Below, one piece after another: positions 46,986 through 57,760 of a DNA stretch of 64,000 bases. The stretch lies in the NCBI GenBank assembly GCA_034670405.1, contig JAXDDX010000005.1, positions 6,208,001 through 6,272,000 of the forward strand, in the 5' to 3' direction. The position numbers were made by a program, and so were the translations under genes. Position 1 is the first letter of the stretch; every line of letters begins with the position of its first letter. The stretch is from Hoplostethus atlanticus (taxonomy: Eukaryota; Chordata; Actinopteri; Trachichthyiformes; Trachichthyidae). Below the pieces are notes generated by a model. It was not told where the DNA came from, did no database searches, and saw only the letters and a list, made by a program, of their open reading frames with translations.

Positions 46986-47219
46986 GGGGGGTGTTCCACA
47001 AAGCGAGTTTAGAAAAGCGGCGATCAACCTCGCAAGCCTGGTTTGAATTAACCTAACAAATCAATCAGGGCTAAAGCGGTTCCACAAAGCCCAAGTGAAG
47101 CTACCGTGATCGGGATAAACCGAGCCAGGCTGAAGCAATCCAGATAATTGCGCGTGCACAGTTGTACACGGGTTATTTAAGCAGCCCGAGTGCTCGATCA
47201 TGGATCAGATCGATTCATC

Positions 47220-48341
47220 ATGGCGAAAAATGACGGGAAAGAGAGCCGAATAATACACTTTCATACAGAAACAACTTGAGTGGGGTGAAGAGGACGTGGC
47301 AGCAGGTCAAAATAAAATACAAGAATATAGTTCAGAATGGTAAGTATTGCGCCCATATATAAGCATTTATGTATAATCACCATGATGCTAACTGTCTGAT
47401 TTCATCATGTTTGTTCAATACTTGCAGCAGCAAAAAAAAAGAGCGCTGCAGCTGGTACTGGGGGTGGGCCACCACCAGCCGACTTCACCCTGGCAGAGGA
47501 GCTGGCACTGGCTCTGAATAAGGGGAGGCCTGTCATGGAGGGAATAGTGGGGGGGACCTCCAGACTCCATACCACCCAGCGGTTGGAGTCAGTACATAAA
47601 TGGTTGGTATAACGATTGCTTTATGTATTTGCATACTCTTGACCAACATCTCTGCTCTAACACGTTTTGTTTTCTAGTTCAGGGACAGTCTGTGTGCCTA
47701 TTGGACCCACCTGAAGATGTCGAGGACCCTGAGTATGAGTGTTTAAAAGCACTGATTTGTCACTGTTAAATGGTGATCAAGCCAAGTTCTATTGAATGTT
47801 GCAGGGTGAAGGCCCATCTAGGGAGGAGGATGAGGAAACGGTCTCCGTGTGTTCGAGGGCTGATGTAAGCCATTTTTGCAAATGATAAATTTAAAACTAC
47901 TTCTTGTGGTGCTTATAGTGCGTTCTACAAACATATTTGCAGCGGGACACAGAACCTCCCAGGATCCTCTCAGGTTAAGGTCACTGTGTATTGACAAATG
48001 TAGCCTATGCAACAATGCCAAGAACATAACTAAAGAATGACTTAAAATGTCCTTGGTCCTACAGGAATCAGACATTAAAACAATTTATAAACGACATCTT
48101 TTAAAAGACATTGAGATGAAAGATGTTGAGATTGAATACAGATGGCTGAAAATGAGAAAGTTAGAGGTGGATATCCAGCACAGAAGGCTGGAGATGAGGA
48201 AACTGGAGCTGGAAATCCAACAACTTGAGAAAGATGTAAGTTGAACTAAAGAAGACCATGATAACAGACAAGACTTTGATTTGACAATATTTAATCAGTA
48301 TGCCTTTCTCTCCCCCCACCCCCCTCCAACAGGCAATTTAA
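47220..48341 (+). CDS. Myb/SANT-like Harbinger accessory protein, spliced
   Basis: Proposed exons are 47,220-47,339, 47,428-47,591, 47,678-47,732, 47,805-47,864, 47,943-47,973, 48,065-48,235 and 48,333-48,341. Exon 1 keeps the end of the SANT domain (VKRTWQQVKIKYKNIVQ), but most of its first half is deleted compared with the exon at 32,357, so the start is damaged. Exon 2 has GGGPPPADF and LALALNKGRPVMEGIVGG, a typical linker. The exon at 48,065 encodes a highly charged coiled coil (RWLKMRKLEVDIQ, RLEMRKLELEIQ). In Harbinger elements this protein brings the transposase to the nucleus and to the element ends. It is probably inactive here because of the deletion. Confidence 0.7.
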
Positions 48342-48379
48342 AGCTGAAATAAAACATGAAAAAAATAAAAGGAAACAAA

Positions 48380-49860
48380 TTAAGCAAAGAAATTGTTGGC
48401 GTACATATCCCGCATATGTCTTCCCTTGTCTGGGTCCTCGGGTACATCACCACCCCAATCCTGCTCTGCAGTCACTCTGGGGACCCTTTCCTTTCTGAGG
48501 CAGGCAATGTTGTGGAGCACTGTACAAGCGACAATAATGTTGCAGGCCCTTTGCGGGATGACCCTCAGGTAGTGGAGGCACTGGAACCTGGATTTCAGCT
48601 GCCCAAATGCCATTTCGATCCGACCCCTTGTCCGTGAATGGGCTAGATTATATTTTTGTTCTGCCGCTGTCTGCGGGTCCTGATATGGGGTCAGGAGATA
48701 GGGCTGGCAGGCATAACCCTTGTCTCCCAGCAACACACCAGAGAATTCGCCTGGACAGAGAACATTTGGATTACAAACCAATAGTTCTAGCTATGACATT
48801 TTAAAACGGTTTGGTGTTACAGGAGCAGTCTACCTTGTGCCACTCGGGGGGAAATTGAAGTCCGAAAGATCCTAGAGTCGTGGACTGAGCCAGGCCATTT
48901 GGCTACCACGTTGCTAATGAGACAATCAGCATCGCAGATCATCTGCAATAATGTAACGGTTTATTCTAGTAGGCGTATTACAATACTAATCTAGGCCTAA
49001 CAAAATATGTCTGAGGGATGTAAGGAACTACATTTGTAGTTGTGGAGAAAAAAAAATACATTTATCCTATTAAAATGACATTCTGACTACAGAGGTTGCA
49101 ATAGGCCTACATTTTACTTGAATGCAGTAGGAACAGAACCACTAGGGCGCGCCCGCTTATAGTTTATTATACAGTAAACTGCAAAACGTGTCACTTAGTA
49201 GGACCGTACCTGAACGTTGATGCTGTGGAAGGATTTCCGATTTACATAATCGGCTTTGTGAGGACCTGACGGACGTTGTATCCGCACGTGGGTGCAGTCC
49301 AGAGCCCCGATAACACTTGGGAAACCTTGAGAAAAAAGATATTCACTATTACAACCCAACCTATAGGTCACTTTTATTAAGAACCAAAAAGATAACCATT
49401 GTAATGCGTCAACTTACCATCAATTCCATAAAAGGACTCTTTAATGGAACGAACTGTTCGGTGGCCAGGGAAGGTGATTAAGATTTTGTGGTACCGTTTT
49501 AATGCAAGGTATACTGTTCTCACAGAGCGGCATACCGTTGCTTTCCCGAGGTTCTCGGCATCTCCAACAGTATATAAAAATGTGCCAGTGGCAAAAAAAC
49601 GAAGGGCAATGCACACAATCTGTGGGACTGAGAGCATGGCTGCAGTGTGTGGGGTTTTCTATGCTTTGCCCAAGTAATCGGCATATATATCGAATGCCTT
49701 CACCCGAGAACGGATATCGTTCAAACAAATGTTGGTCCGGTTAAGCGAGCGGGTCTGATCTGTCCCTGAACACTCTTTCTCTTTGGAAAGCCCTGCGTAC
49801 AATCCTAGCTCCCTCATCCAACACGACCTCATCTATGAAGGGACAGTCCATGATTGCCAT
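48380..49860 (-). pseudogene. HARBI1-type transposase (DDE), spliced, with stop
   Basis: Exons on - are 49,418-49,860, 49,210-49,325, 48,834-48,942 and 48,380-48,750, with GT-AG borders. Exon 1 starts MAIMDCPFIDEVVLDEG, has an in-frame stop after DRSDPLA, then RYPFSGEGIRYICRLLG. A frameshift follows before SVPQIVCIALRFFATG. Exon 2 has GFPSVIGALDCTHV (first Asp), exon 3 ICDADCLISNVVAKWPGSV, and exon 4 LLGDKGYACQP (second Asp) and GRIEMAFGQLKSRF (Glu). The DDE catalytic set is therefore complete, and only the N-terminal exon is damaged. It would cut and paste the element in the nucleus together with the Myb-like partner. Confidence 0.85.
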
Positions 49861-50191
49861 AGAATGAGACATGGGTCTTTTTCTGCCTTTTATATAACCC
49901 CTTTAATTGAGAAGAATAATGAGACACTGCAAGTATATTCAATCATACCAACACGAATCAGGTGCACAAATGGGAATACAGTAGTCTAACCTTGCTGAGG
50001 AGTACGGTTGCCCCGCGGTGATCATTCTAAAATGCTTTCTAATGTATTCTAACGTTCTAATTGATTACATCATAGGTTATAAATGCAAATTGGACAGTTC
50101 CAGAATATAACACTGAATTGGAACTAGAACTGTCCTCAAAATCGTTAGCCGACAATATATTTTGCAATAAGTTGCATAACGTTACGCACTA

Positions 50192-50258
50192 TATGGGGAT
50201 CGAACCCACAACCTTTAGACTGAGAGTCTCACACTCTATTGACTGAGCTATCCAGAAT
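50192..50258 (-). other. tRNA-Lys-like sequence inside Harbinger element
   Basis: On -, box A (TAGCTCAGTCAATAGAGT) and box B (GGTTCGATCCC) are present. The anticodon triplet is again CTC and the body is tRNA-Lys-like. It is located 0.7 kb from the right terminus, as in the copy at 31.5 kb. Confidence 0.65.
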
Positions 50259-50945
50259 GGATGTTGTTGTCAAAACTTTATTCAATCGGTTGTTTCCATC
50301 CTGGAAATTGTTTGACTGAAAGCGTATTCTATAGTGACTGTAAATTCCATACAGTAACAGTGGATGCGTCTCCTAGCAACCGTGGAAACATCTTGACATA
50401 TATTCAAGATACTTTATTTCTATAAATTTGTTAAATAAAAATAATTTAGAAAATAAAATAATATTGTGTCATCAAATAATTATTTCTATAAGTTGTAACC
50501 GTTTTCTAAAAGCAATACGGCACTTGAGGTCTCGCTGGACACTCATGGTTAAATGGGGTTGCCTAACAACGCTCTGAACCGTGACTGTATCCCCGATACA
50601 GCCTACATCATTTTATATTTTTTATTTTCTCTTAACGTTACATTTTATGTCTGATAGTGTAGGGTCTAGGGTAATAGTGTTGAACATTAGGATGGCGGAA
50701 CCTTGTTTGAAAATCATTGCGTTTCAGTCGGATCAGTGTTACGGGAGTACCGATTCAGCTTCAGCTGTGGTGTAGCCTGATATCTAGCCTGCCCCGAGGC
50801 AGGCTAGTTTGTTAGCATAAGTTGCCACAGCAACTTGGCTTGAATTATGCTGAGCTTGCTTTGTGGAACCGAATAAACCTGAAAATGAGCCAGACTAAGT
50901 GAAATAAGCCTGGATAAGTGGTAAGCTTGCTTTGTGGAACACCCC

Positions 50946-52711
50946 CCTGGTGATCAAGTGTTGGCATTATTGCCTATCCCTGGTTCGCCATTTCAGGCTA
51001 AATTCACTGGCCCATTCTGTTATCCGACAGGTTTCTGAACAGAATTATTTAATTGACACTCCTAACCGTAAGAAGTCTACACAACTTTGTCATGTAAACT
51101 TACTGAAATGTTATTACACTCGTTTGACTAAGCCCAGTGTAGATGCAGCTATGGAGGTGAAGCCTGTTGCGTTGGCCACTGTCAACAAGTTGCCTGTTTC
51201 CTCATCGGCTCCTCTGGAAGCAGTAGGGTCGGCGGGCGATGTGAGGGGGCCTGGTGACTGTGTTTTGCGACCTCGGCTTAAGAATTCTGAAACACTGGCT
51301 GATTTGAAAACCGTGTTTGGCCACTTGCCAGAGGAAAATGGTAGAGAGTTGGAAGAATTGCTTGCTGTTTTTCCGTCCTTGTTTTCTGACACTCCTTCCT
51401 GTACTCATTTGTTGCAGCACGATATTGATGTTGGGGAGGCGAAGCCCATCCGGCAGCGCTTTTATAGAGTTCCCATGGAGAAACGCTGCCGTATGGATGC
51501 TGAGGTTCAGTATTTGGTGGACAATGGGCTGGCTGTCCCTTCAAATTCCAGTTGGGCATCACCGTGTTTGTTGGTAGGAAAACCAGACACATCGGATAGG
51601 TTCTGCACAGACTATCGAAAGGTCAACAATGTGACTAAACCAGACTCATTTCCGTTGCCTAGGATGGAGGATTGTGTGGATGAGGTGGGTTCTGCCAAAT
51701 TTGTTAGCAAATTTGATTTGCTCAAGGGTTATTGGCAGGTCCCCCTGACACCCCGTGCGAGAGAGATCTCGGCCTTCATTATACCATCAGGGTTATATTC
51801 TTATAATGTCATGAGCTTTGGTCTCCGAAACGCTCCAGCTACTTTCCAGCGCTTAATGAACCAAGTTGTTGCAGGGCTGGATGGCTGTGCAGTCTATCTG
51901 GATGACGTTGTGGTGTACAGTGATACGTGGGAGCAACACGTGGAATGCATCCGTTCACTGTTGTGAGACTCAGGGATGCCCGTCTCACAGTTAACTTGGC
52001 CAAGTGCAAGTTTGCTAAGGCAACTGTCACATATCTGGGAAAGGTGGTAGGGCAAGGGCAGGTCCGTCCGGTGCGGGCTAAGGTTATTGCCATTGATCGG
52101 TTCCCACCACCCACCACTAAGACGGAGCTCAGACGCTTTTTGGGGATGGTGGGTTACTACCATAACTTTTGTTCAAACTTCTCTACGGTAATTGCCTCTT
52201 TGACCAGTCTGCTTAAGGTAAAAGTCAAGTTTGAATGGTCTCAAGGTTGCCAGCAGGCTTTTGAGAATGTGAAAATGTTGAGTACAGCTCCTGTCCTGGC
52301 TGCACCTCAACTGGACCAGCCGTTTCAGTTGCAGGTGGATGCTAGTCATGTTGGGGCTGGGGCAGTTCTTTTGCAGACTGATAATCAGGAGGTCGACCGA
52401 CCAGTTAGTTTCTTTTCGAGGAAATTTGACTCTCACCAACTGAACTACTCGACTATCGAAAGAGGCATTGGCTCTGGTATGGGCACTTTGATGTGTATGT
52501 GGGTGGGGGGGCGAACCCAGTGGTGGTTTATTTAGATCATAACCCCCTGACCTTTTTGCATTCCCTGCAGAGTCCGAGCCGACACCTGATGAGATGGACG
52601 CTGTTTTTGCAGCCCTATAATTTGGAGATTCGGCACATTCGGGGCGTGGATAATGTCATCGCCGATGCATTGTCACGTGCTCCAGATGATCTGGGTGAAC
52701 CTATGCTGTAG
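50946..52711 (+). pseudogene. LTR element integrase C-terminus, reverse transcriptase and RNase H
   Basis: The first 150 bases continue the integrase tail (DQVLALLPIPGSPFQ). A linker with LIDTPNRKKSTQLCHVN follows, then the RT: HDIDVGEAKPIRQRFYR, LVDNGLAVPSNSSWASP, RFCTDYRKVNNVTKPD, FDLLKGYWQVPL, and SFGLRNAPATFQRLMN. The catalytic box VYLDDVVVYS ends near 51,930. A frameshift at about 51,962 follows, then LRRFLGMVGYYHNFC. The RNase H begins LQVDASHVGAGAVLLQ (first Asp), has another frameshift near 52,480, and ends IRHIRGVDNVIADALSRAP at 52,690. The domains are typical Ty3/gypsy in sequence although the gene order is not. Inactive because of frameshifts. Confidence 0.88.
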
Positions 52712-53010
52712 GCCTAATGAGTCATGCTCTTTCCTCTCTCTCGCTCCTCCTTCCTTAAAAGTGCTTTCCAGGTACCAGGAATGGCTGGAGGTTGGCAGTG
52801 TGATGCTGAGGTCGGGAGTTGACAAATGGGGACAGCAGTGGTACAGAGACCACCCAAGTCCCTGGAGACTTGTGCCTGAAGTTGGTAAAGTGGCAAATAC
52901 CATCATGCATACATATTCATTATTTTGGTTGTCTATTGACTTTTGAATAGATTTTGATCATATTGGTAATGGGGACAGTAGTTGCAGAGGCCTCCTTGGT
53001 TAGGCCTCTG

Positions 53011-53025
53011 TTTTAAGGAGGGGGG
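53011..53025 (+). promoter_or_regulatory. Polypurine tract
   Basis: TTTTAAGGAGGGGGG directly before the 3' LTR, the usual second-strand primer. Confidence 0.8.
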
Positions 53026-53400
53026 TGTTATGCCTTTTAGGCTTGCCTGTGTGGTGTGCTCTTTCTCTCCTTGGGTTTGCCTGTGTGTCTGTTCTTCTCT
53101 TTTTCAATCACAGGTGGAATGCTGGCAGGTGATTGAGATTGGGGTTGATGACATCACAGTAAAAGAGGGGTGGTGCCATACGCACGGTCTCTCTCTGTCA
53201 CCAGCGGCCATGTTCCTTTGTTTTTTTGTTTTAGATTATACTGACTTTCATTGGATTCATTACATTTCATTTCATTCATTACCTTCATACATTCATGTTT
53301 CTGTTAAACTGATCATTTTTCTTAAGTAAATACTTTTATTTACACTCCGTTCTGTGTGGTCTCCCCTTTGTTGCCCTGTCATGAGTCAGGCAGCGTAACA
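53026..53400 (+). repeat. 3' LTR
   Basis: 375 bp, matching the 5' LTR. A 4-base loss turns GAGTATAAAAG into AGTAAAAG, so this copy has lost the TATA box. Confidence 0.92.
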
Positions 53401-53659
53401 GTAGAGACGGGAGCTATTTCTACCGGTTACACCTTCATTAAACTGCTTTGAACTGTGTAAGAGATATGTGGCTGAGCATGACTCAGCATATTAGAAAGGT
53501 ATATAAAGCTTGACTGATGTAACCTGCCTTTGCTCTCTACCCGGATCAACCCCCTTGGTTGCGAAAGGTATTGTGCCTGCTTGCAAGCATTAAAGGCCTC
53601 TGAGACATATATTGTGTTATAGCTTTATTGAGCTGTTCTCACCAACTAGACAAAGTGCA
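53401..53659. other. Unassigned sequence between LTR and DDE fragment
   Basis: Contains CATTAAAGGCCTCTGAGAC and a TATAAAGC word, so it may be an old LTR end. No partner was found. Confidence 0.3.
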
Positions 53660-54218
53660 ATTGACTTTAAATTGCCACGACAATTGGCCATCCAAACTCC
53701 CCAATGGCTTCATTAAAGGAGTTTAGGACAGTTGCAGCTCTGTTGTTGGTTGCACATTTCAGAAATGTAATGAGCCGACTAAACCCATCTATTGCACCAT
53801 GTATGACAAATTTCCATCGCACCAATTTGTGGAGGCCATCCATATGCCACACAAAGTTGGGACATGGAGACCAGTAGACTCGCCTATTGATAATGCCACT
53901 TTGTCTTGCAGCGATCCCGTGCCTGTCAATCTCATGCAATATGTTGTGGACGCACATCCTCTGCACAAAAATGTGTCGCGATCTGAGCTGTCCCATAATG
54001 TACACCTCCCTGGCTGTTGGATGACCTGCTTTGATCTCCACAACTGCTCTCCTTAGGTCTTCTGTGGAAATCTCTGTAAAACGACGATAAGCAATATTGT
54101 ACTCCTTTATCTTCTGCTACACAGTCTTGCGGCTGACTTTAAGATTCTGTGCTATGTCTGCAATGGTTAATCTGAGAGCTAGCATTTGCTCAATTCGTTG
54201 TTTCAATTGGTCATCAGC
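53660..54218 (-). pseudogene. HTH and integrase-like DDE transposase, N-terminal piece
   Basis: Read on - from an acceptor-like TTTTTGTAG (exon start 54,218), it begins ADDQLKQRIEQMLALRL and IADIAQNLKVSRKTV, a helix-turn-helix, with one in-frame stop just after. It continues AGHPTAREVYIMGQLRSRH, RRVYWSPCPNFVWHMDGLHKLVRW (first acidic residue at HMDG) and HGAIDGFSRLITFLKCATNN. It stops at EFGWP near 53,690. The rest of the core, with GGENVDVW, is found on the same strand at 41,150-41,330. This protein family is widespread in fish as integrase-core genes and is a candidate transposase of the giant element (possibly IS3EU-related, from memory). The copy is inactive. Confidence 0.7.
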
Positions 54219-55054
54219 CTACAAAAAGATAGATTCAATTGGTTATTTTGCGTATAGAGTGACTTAAAATAACTGCTAAAAACTTTAGAAACCAGTAACA
54301 GGTTTGTTCTCATAGGATTCCTCCATTGTTTAATTATTAATTGCTCTTCTTATCAATGCACAAGCTCACATTCAGCTGGGTCACGTTTCATGTATGTGTC
54401 TAACTCAGTTAACCGGATTAGTTTGTTGACAATATGGGATAAACCCAGGGTCCTGTACTATGAATCTGGATTATGGGTTAGTGAAGTAACATTAATCCAG
54501 GGTTTTCAGTATCACAAAGGTGGTTTACGTTTACTTTTTTCCCGAGTGTGTCGCCATAGCAACTAATGCTGAACGGCTAACCTGCTCTGGAGCAGGTCAT
54601 GTTCAGGATATCGGATCAATAACAAGGGTAGATTATATTAGAGATATAGTTATTGTAGCATTTCCAGGCAATTTACCCATTCTGGATATAAAAGAGGGCT
54701 TCTATCAAATATCAGGTAGTTTACATTAATTATATTACTGAACTTTACGCTTGCATATAAGCGCACTGAAATTTATTAGGATTGCGCCGAGTGATCAGTG
54801 AGATCATGATCTGGATCAATGAGAAATATCCCCACTGTGCCTTAGTGATGAGCAATGATAAGATATTTACTTTACACCATCTGCAGGTTTTCCTCCAGCA
54901 ATCCTCTGTAGCAGCAGCAGCTGTGTCATTTTTTGCATTGCTCATTGTTATTCGTTATGATAGTGTCCTGGATATGTTCAATTTACGGGCCGTGCTCAAT
55001 GTGGGCGGAGTCAAACACTCAGGGGTACTTGGAAACTCAGGCTTAAAGAGTCGC
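54219..55054. other. Non-autonomous DNA element-like sequence next to right arm
   Basis: AGGGTCCTGTACTATGAATC at about 54,449 looks like the start of a TIR of the Harbinger/ISL2EU kind, and AACCTGCTCTGGAGCAGG follows. Weak frames (RVDYIRDIVIVAFPG) have no clear family. The right boundary coincides with the arm edge. Confidence 0.35.
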
Positions 55055-55232
55055 TAACTGAAGGCCTGGGAAGCAAAATGGACCTGTCATCACGCCAAAG
55101 ACAACCAAAATACTCGGTATCAGAGCTATGTATTTAAGAGTAGTACTGAAACATTTGCATCTGCTATGTCCAGCGGAATTATGTGGAGGCAAATGTCACT
55201 TTATGTGATTTATTAACAGTTTATGGCGATAC

Positions 55233-56036
55233 TGTAAAAAATCTGGGTGTGATAATGGACTGTGATTTTAAATTGGACAAACAGATAAATTCTGTGGTAA
55301 AATCTAGCTTTTTCCAGCTGAGGCTCTTATCGAAGGTCAAGTCTTTTTTATCGTTTGCCGATTTTGAAAGGGTTATACATGCTTTTATCACGACCCGACT
55401 TGACTACTGCAATGCCCTGTATGTTGGTGTTAGCCAGGCCTCTCTCTCACGCCTGCAGTTGGTCCGGAATGCTGCAGCTCGTCTTTTAACAGGAACGCGC
55501 AAGCGAGAGCACATTTCCCCCGTACTGGCCTCCCTCCACTGGCTCCCTGTACGTTTTAGGATTCATTTTAAGATTTTATTGTTTGCTTACAAGTCATTAA
55601 ATGGGCTAGCTCCACCTTATCTCTCTGATGTTTTAAAGCGATATGTTCCATTAAGGTCACTCAGGTCCGCTGATCAGTTGCTCCTGGTTGTACCTAAGGC
55701 AAAGCTTAAGCTCAGGGGAGATCGCGCTTTTGCAGTTGTAGCCCCCAAACTCTGGAACGAGCTGCCTCTACATGTTAGGCTGGCCCCTACATTGTCTGTT
55801 TTTAAATCTCGCCTCAAAACACATTTGTACTCCTTGGCTTTTAACTCAGTATGAGAGTTGCATTTTTGTTTTTGTTTGGTCTTGTTGCTTTTATATTACT
55901 GTCTTTCTGTCTCTTAAACTGGTCCTTGTGTTTTATTGTGTTTTTAAGTTTTTACGATTGATTGATTGTACAGCACTTTGGTCAACTGTGTTGTTTTAAA
56001 TGTGCTTTATAAATAAAGTTGGATTGGATTGGATTG
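55233..56036 (+). mobile_element. LINE 3' fragment inserted in the right arm
   Basis: The 5-bp duplication GATAC (55,228-55,232 and 56,037-56,041) brackets a 5'-truncated LINE. The left arm has the uninterrupted target at about 36,048. It encodes the end of a reverse transcriptase protein: VKNLGVIMDCDFKLD, TTRLDYCNALYVGVSQ, NAAARLLTGTRKREH, LHWLPVRFRIHFKILL and APKLWNELPLHVRLAP. It ends in (GGATT)n. It is clearly younger than the duplication of the arms. Confidence 0.88.
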
Positions 56037-56805
56037 GATACAAACGCGGGCTTCTTGTTGGCTAGCTGGCAGTCTCCAATGAACTGCCCTCAGCAATCTA
56101 GTTGAAGACTTTGGTGATAGCCTACAGGGCAGTAGAAGGAACAGTTCCTTCCGATCTACACGGTCACGGCTCTTTTCTGTCCTGGCCCCACAGCGGTGAA
56201 ATGAACTCCCCACTGATATCAGGACAGCTGAGTCGCTGCCCATCTTTCGCCGCAGGCTGAAAACCCACCTCTTCAAGAAACACTACCCTGACCCTTCCTC
56301 TTAGCACTTGCTTATTTGTTTTGTTTAAATAATAAGAAATATATATATTTTACACTTTTACTTTGGCACGGCTATGCTCTTAGATGGGGAGGATATGCGC
56401 TTATGATTTTTGGTGACTAACGTTAGTAGTTCTCTTGCCTACCTACATAAATACAGTTATAATACATATATACAGTACAGTATACATAATAAAGTAAGTA
56501 GCTTTGGATTAAAAAAAAAGGCGTCTGCTAAATGACTGGAATGTAATGTAACTTAGTTCAAAGTGAATACCGCCAGTAGCCTTACATTAGTTGATTGCAC
56601 AGCTACCTAGCTACATAAATTTGACTACTATCCGCGATATCGTTCCTGATGGTATTGGTTAACGTTAGTGTTATGGCTTCATAGCCAAATTGCTATTTGA
56701 ATGTGTATGTATTTGTGTTTAATAGACTATAGCTGCTTAAAAATGCTAATTCTGTGGGTAAGATTTTACAGTTACCTAGGTCAGTCTACTCACCAGTGAT
56801 GAATG

Positions 56806-57026
56806 ATCCCGGGTTCTGCTGGGTGCACTGTTTGGTTCAGGCACAGATGGTGGAAAATTAAAAGTCTGGTCCAGGTTGATGACTACTTGTGGATGGCGAA
56901 GTCATGGTGCCCGTCCTAACGACTGTGACAGGTGTAGCCTGGGATGTCAAACCCTCGGCAAGCAGGCGTAAACTGCTGCTTACCCCAAGAACTAAATCAT
57001 GTAAATTGCTTGCCATCGTTGAACCT
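56806..57026 (-). pseudogene. Right-arm copy of cargo-gene exon 1
   Basis: The same MASNLHDLVLGVSS start and donor as at 35,064-35,288. A 2-base loss after SSHQPGP shifts the frame. On - it points inward, towards the DDE gene whose first recognisable exon starts at 54,218, with acceptor-like TTTTTGTAG in front. Confidence 0.75.
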
Positions 57027-57760
57027 TGAACCTGCCGCATAAGCCAGTGATGTATTATTCTCCCTTTCTGCTCTGGTAACGTTGTACTATCTGACAGATA
57101 AACTCAACCATGGGCATAAAATTGGCGCACAAGTATCTGATTGGACAAAAAAGGCGCGCAATGAATTCACCCAGCAAATTTAAGCACAAAACCTGCACTG
57201 AAAAAAATCTACTACCACTTCCAACCACGGTTGGAATGTGATTTGGGGGCTAAAGAGAGTAAACTGCAACCCTTTTAGGGAAACTACACTGTATAGTACT
57301 TTCTATTAAGCTACTGCAATAGTGGCAAATTACCAAGGGTGGAAGTCACTTATTTAATTTACTCACGTTACTGTAATTGAATAGTTTCTTGTGTGTTTTT
57401 ACTTTTTTGAGTAAGTCAGTAATTTCACTTTTACTTGCCTTTGCTACATTTCAAACCATATCCATTAGAGAGTACAGATTTTCCTTCTGTACTCAACTGC
57501 ACAATCGTTACTTGGCCAGTTGTGGGGCCATAGGTAAGGCAGCAGAGAAGAGAAGAGTAATCTGGTTTTACTTTGTGCACTTTATTTTGTAATTTCCAGA
57601 TTTTCCCATTAAAATAATCTAGTTTGAACTCTCATCCTTTTAGAATTGTATGCAATCAAGATAACGTGTAACATGTTCAGCCTTGTACAGCCTTACTAAA
57701 TTCAGTTATGTTCAGTGTTAAAACTGTCTGAATTATGTGTCTCTTATTTAATTTCAAACA

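Larger units (their letters stand above)
46987..50946. mobile_element. Two-gene PIF/Harbinger transposon, 3.96 kb
   Basis: The termini GGGGGTGTTCCACAAAGC and GCTTTGTGGAACACCCCC are mirror images. The 3-bp direct repeat CTG flanks them (46,984-46,986 and 50,947-50,949). As I recall, CWG duplications in a CCWGG context are typical for the fish Harbinger3 group, and the flanks here read CCTGG. It holds a Myb/SANT-like gene on + and a HARBI1-type transposase on -, convergent. It has inserted in the 3' part of the LTR element's integrase, so it is younger than that element. Stops in the transposase suggest it is no longer autonomous. Confidence 0.9.
42865..53400 (+). mobile_element. Ty3/gypsy-type LTR retrotransposon with IN upstream of RT (Gmr1-like)
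   Basis: The 5' LTR (42,865-43,238) and 3' LTR (53,026-53,400) are nearly identical, begin TGTTATG and end GTAACA. The 4-bp direct repeat GTAG flanks them (42,861-42,864 and 53,401-53,404). Two bases after the 5' LTR is a primer site TGGGGGCTCGTCCGGGAT, complementary to tRNA-Pro. A polypurine tract (about 53,013-53,025) precedes the 3' LTR. Coding order is gag, protease, integrase (46.1-46.98 kb), then reverse transcriptase and RNase H (51.2-52.7 kb). Integrase before RT is the Ty1/copia-like order known in the Gmr1 group of fish Ty3/gypsy elements. Several frameshifts and a Harbinger insertion make it inactive. The Harbinger insertion does not explain the order. Confidence 0.88.

Noticed and set aside
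42865..53400. Endogenous retrovirus
   Set aside because: The proline primer site recalls retroviruses, but RT and RNase H are Ty3/gypsy-like, IN precedes RT, and there is no envelope frame between RNase H and the 3' LTR (52,712-53,025).
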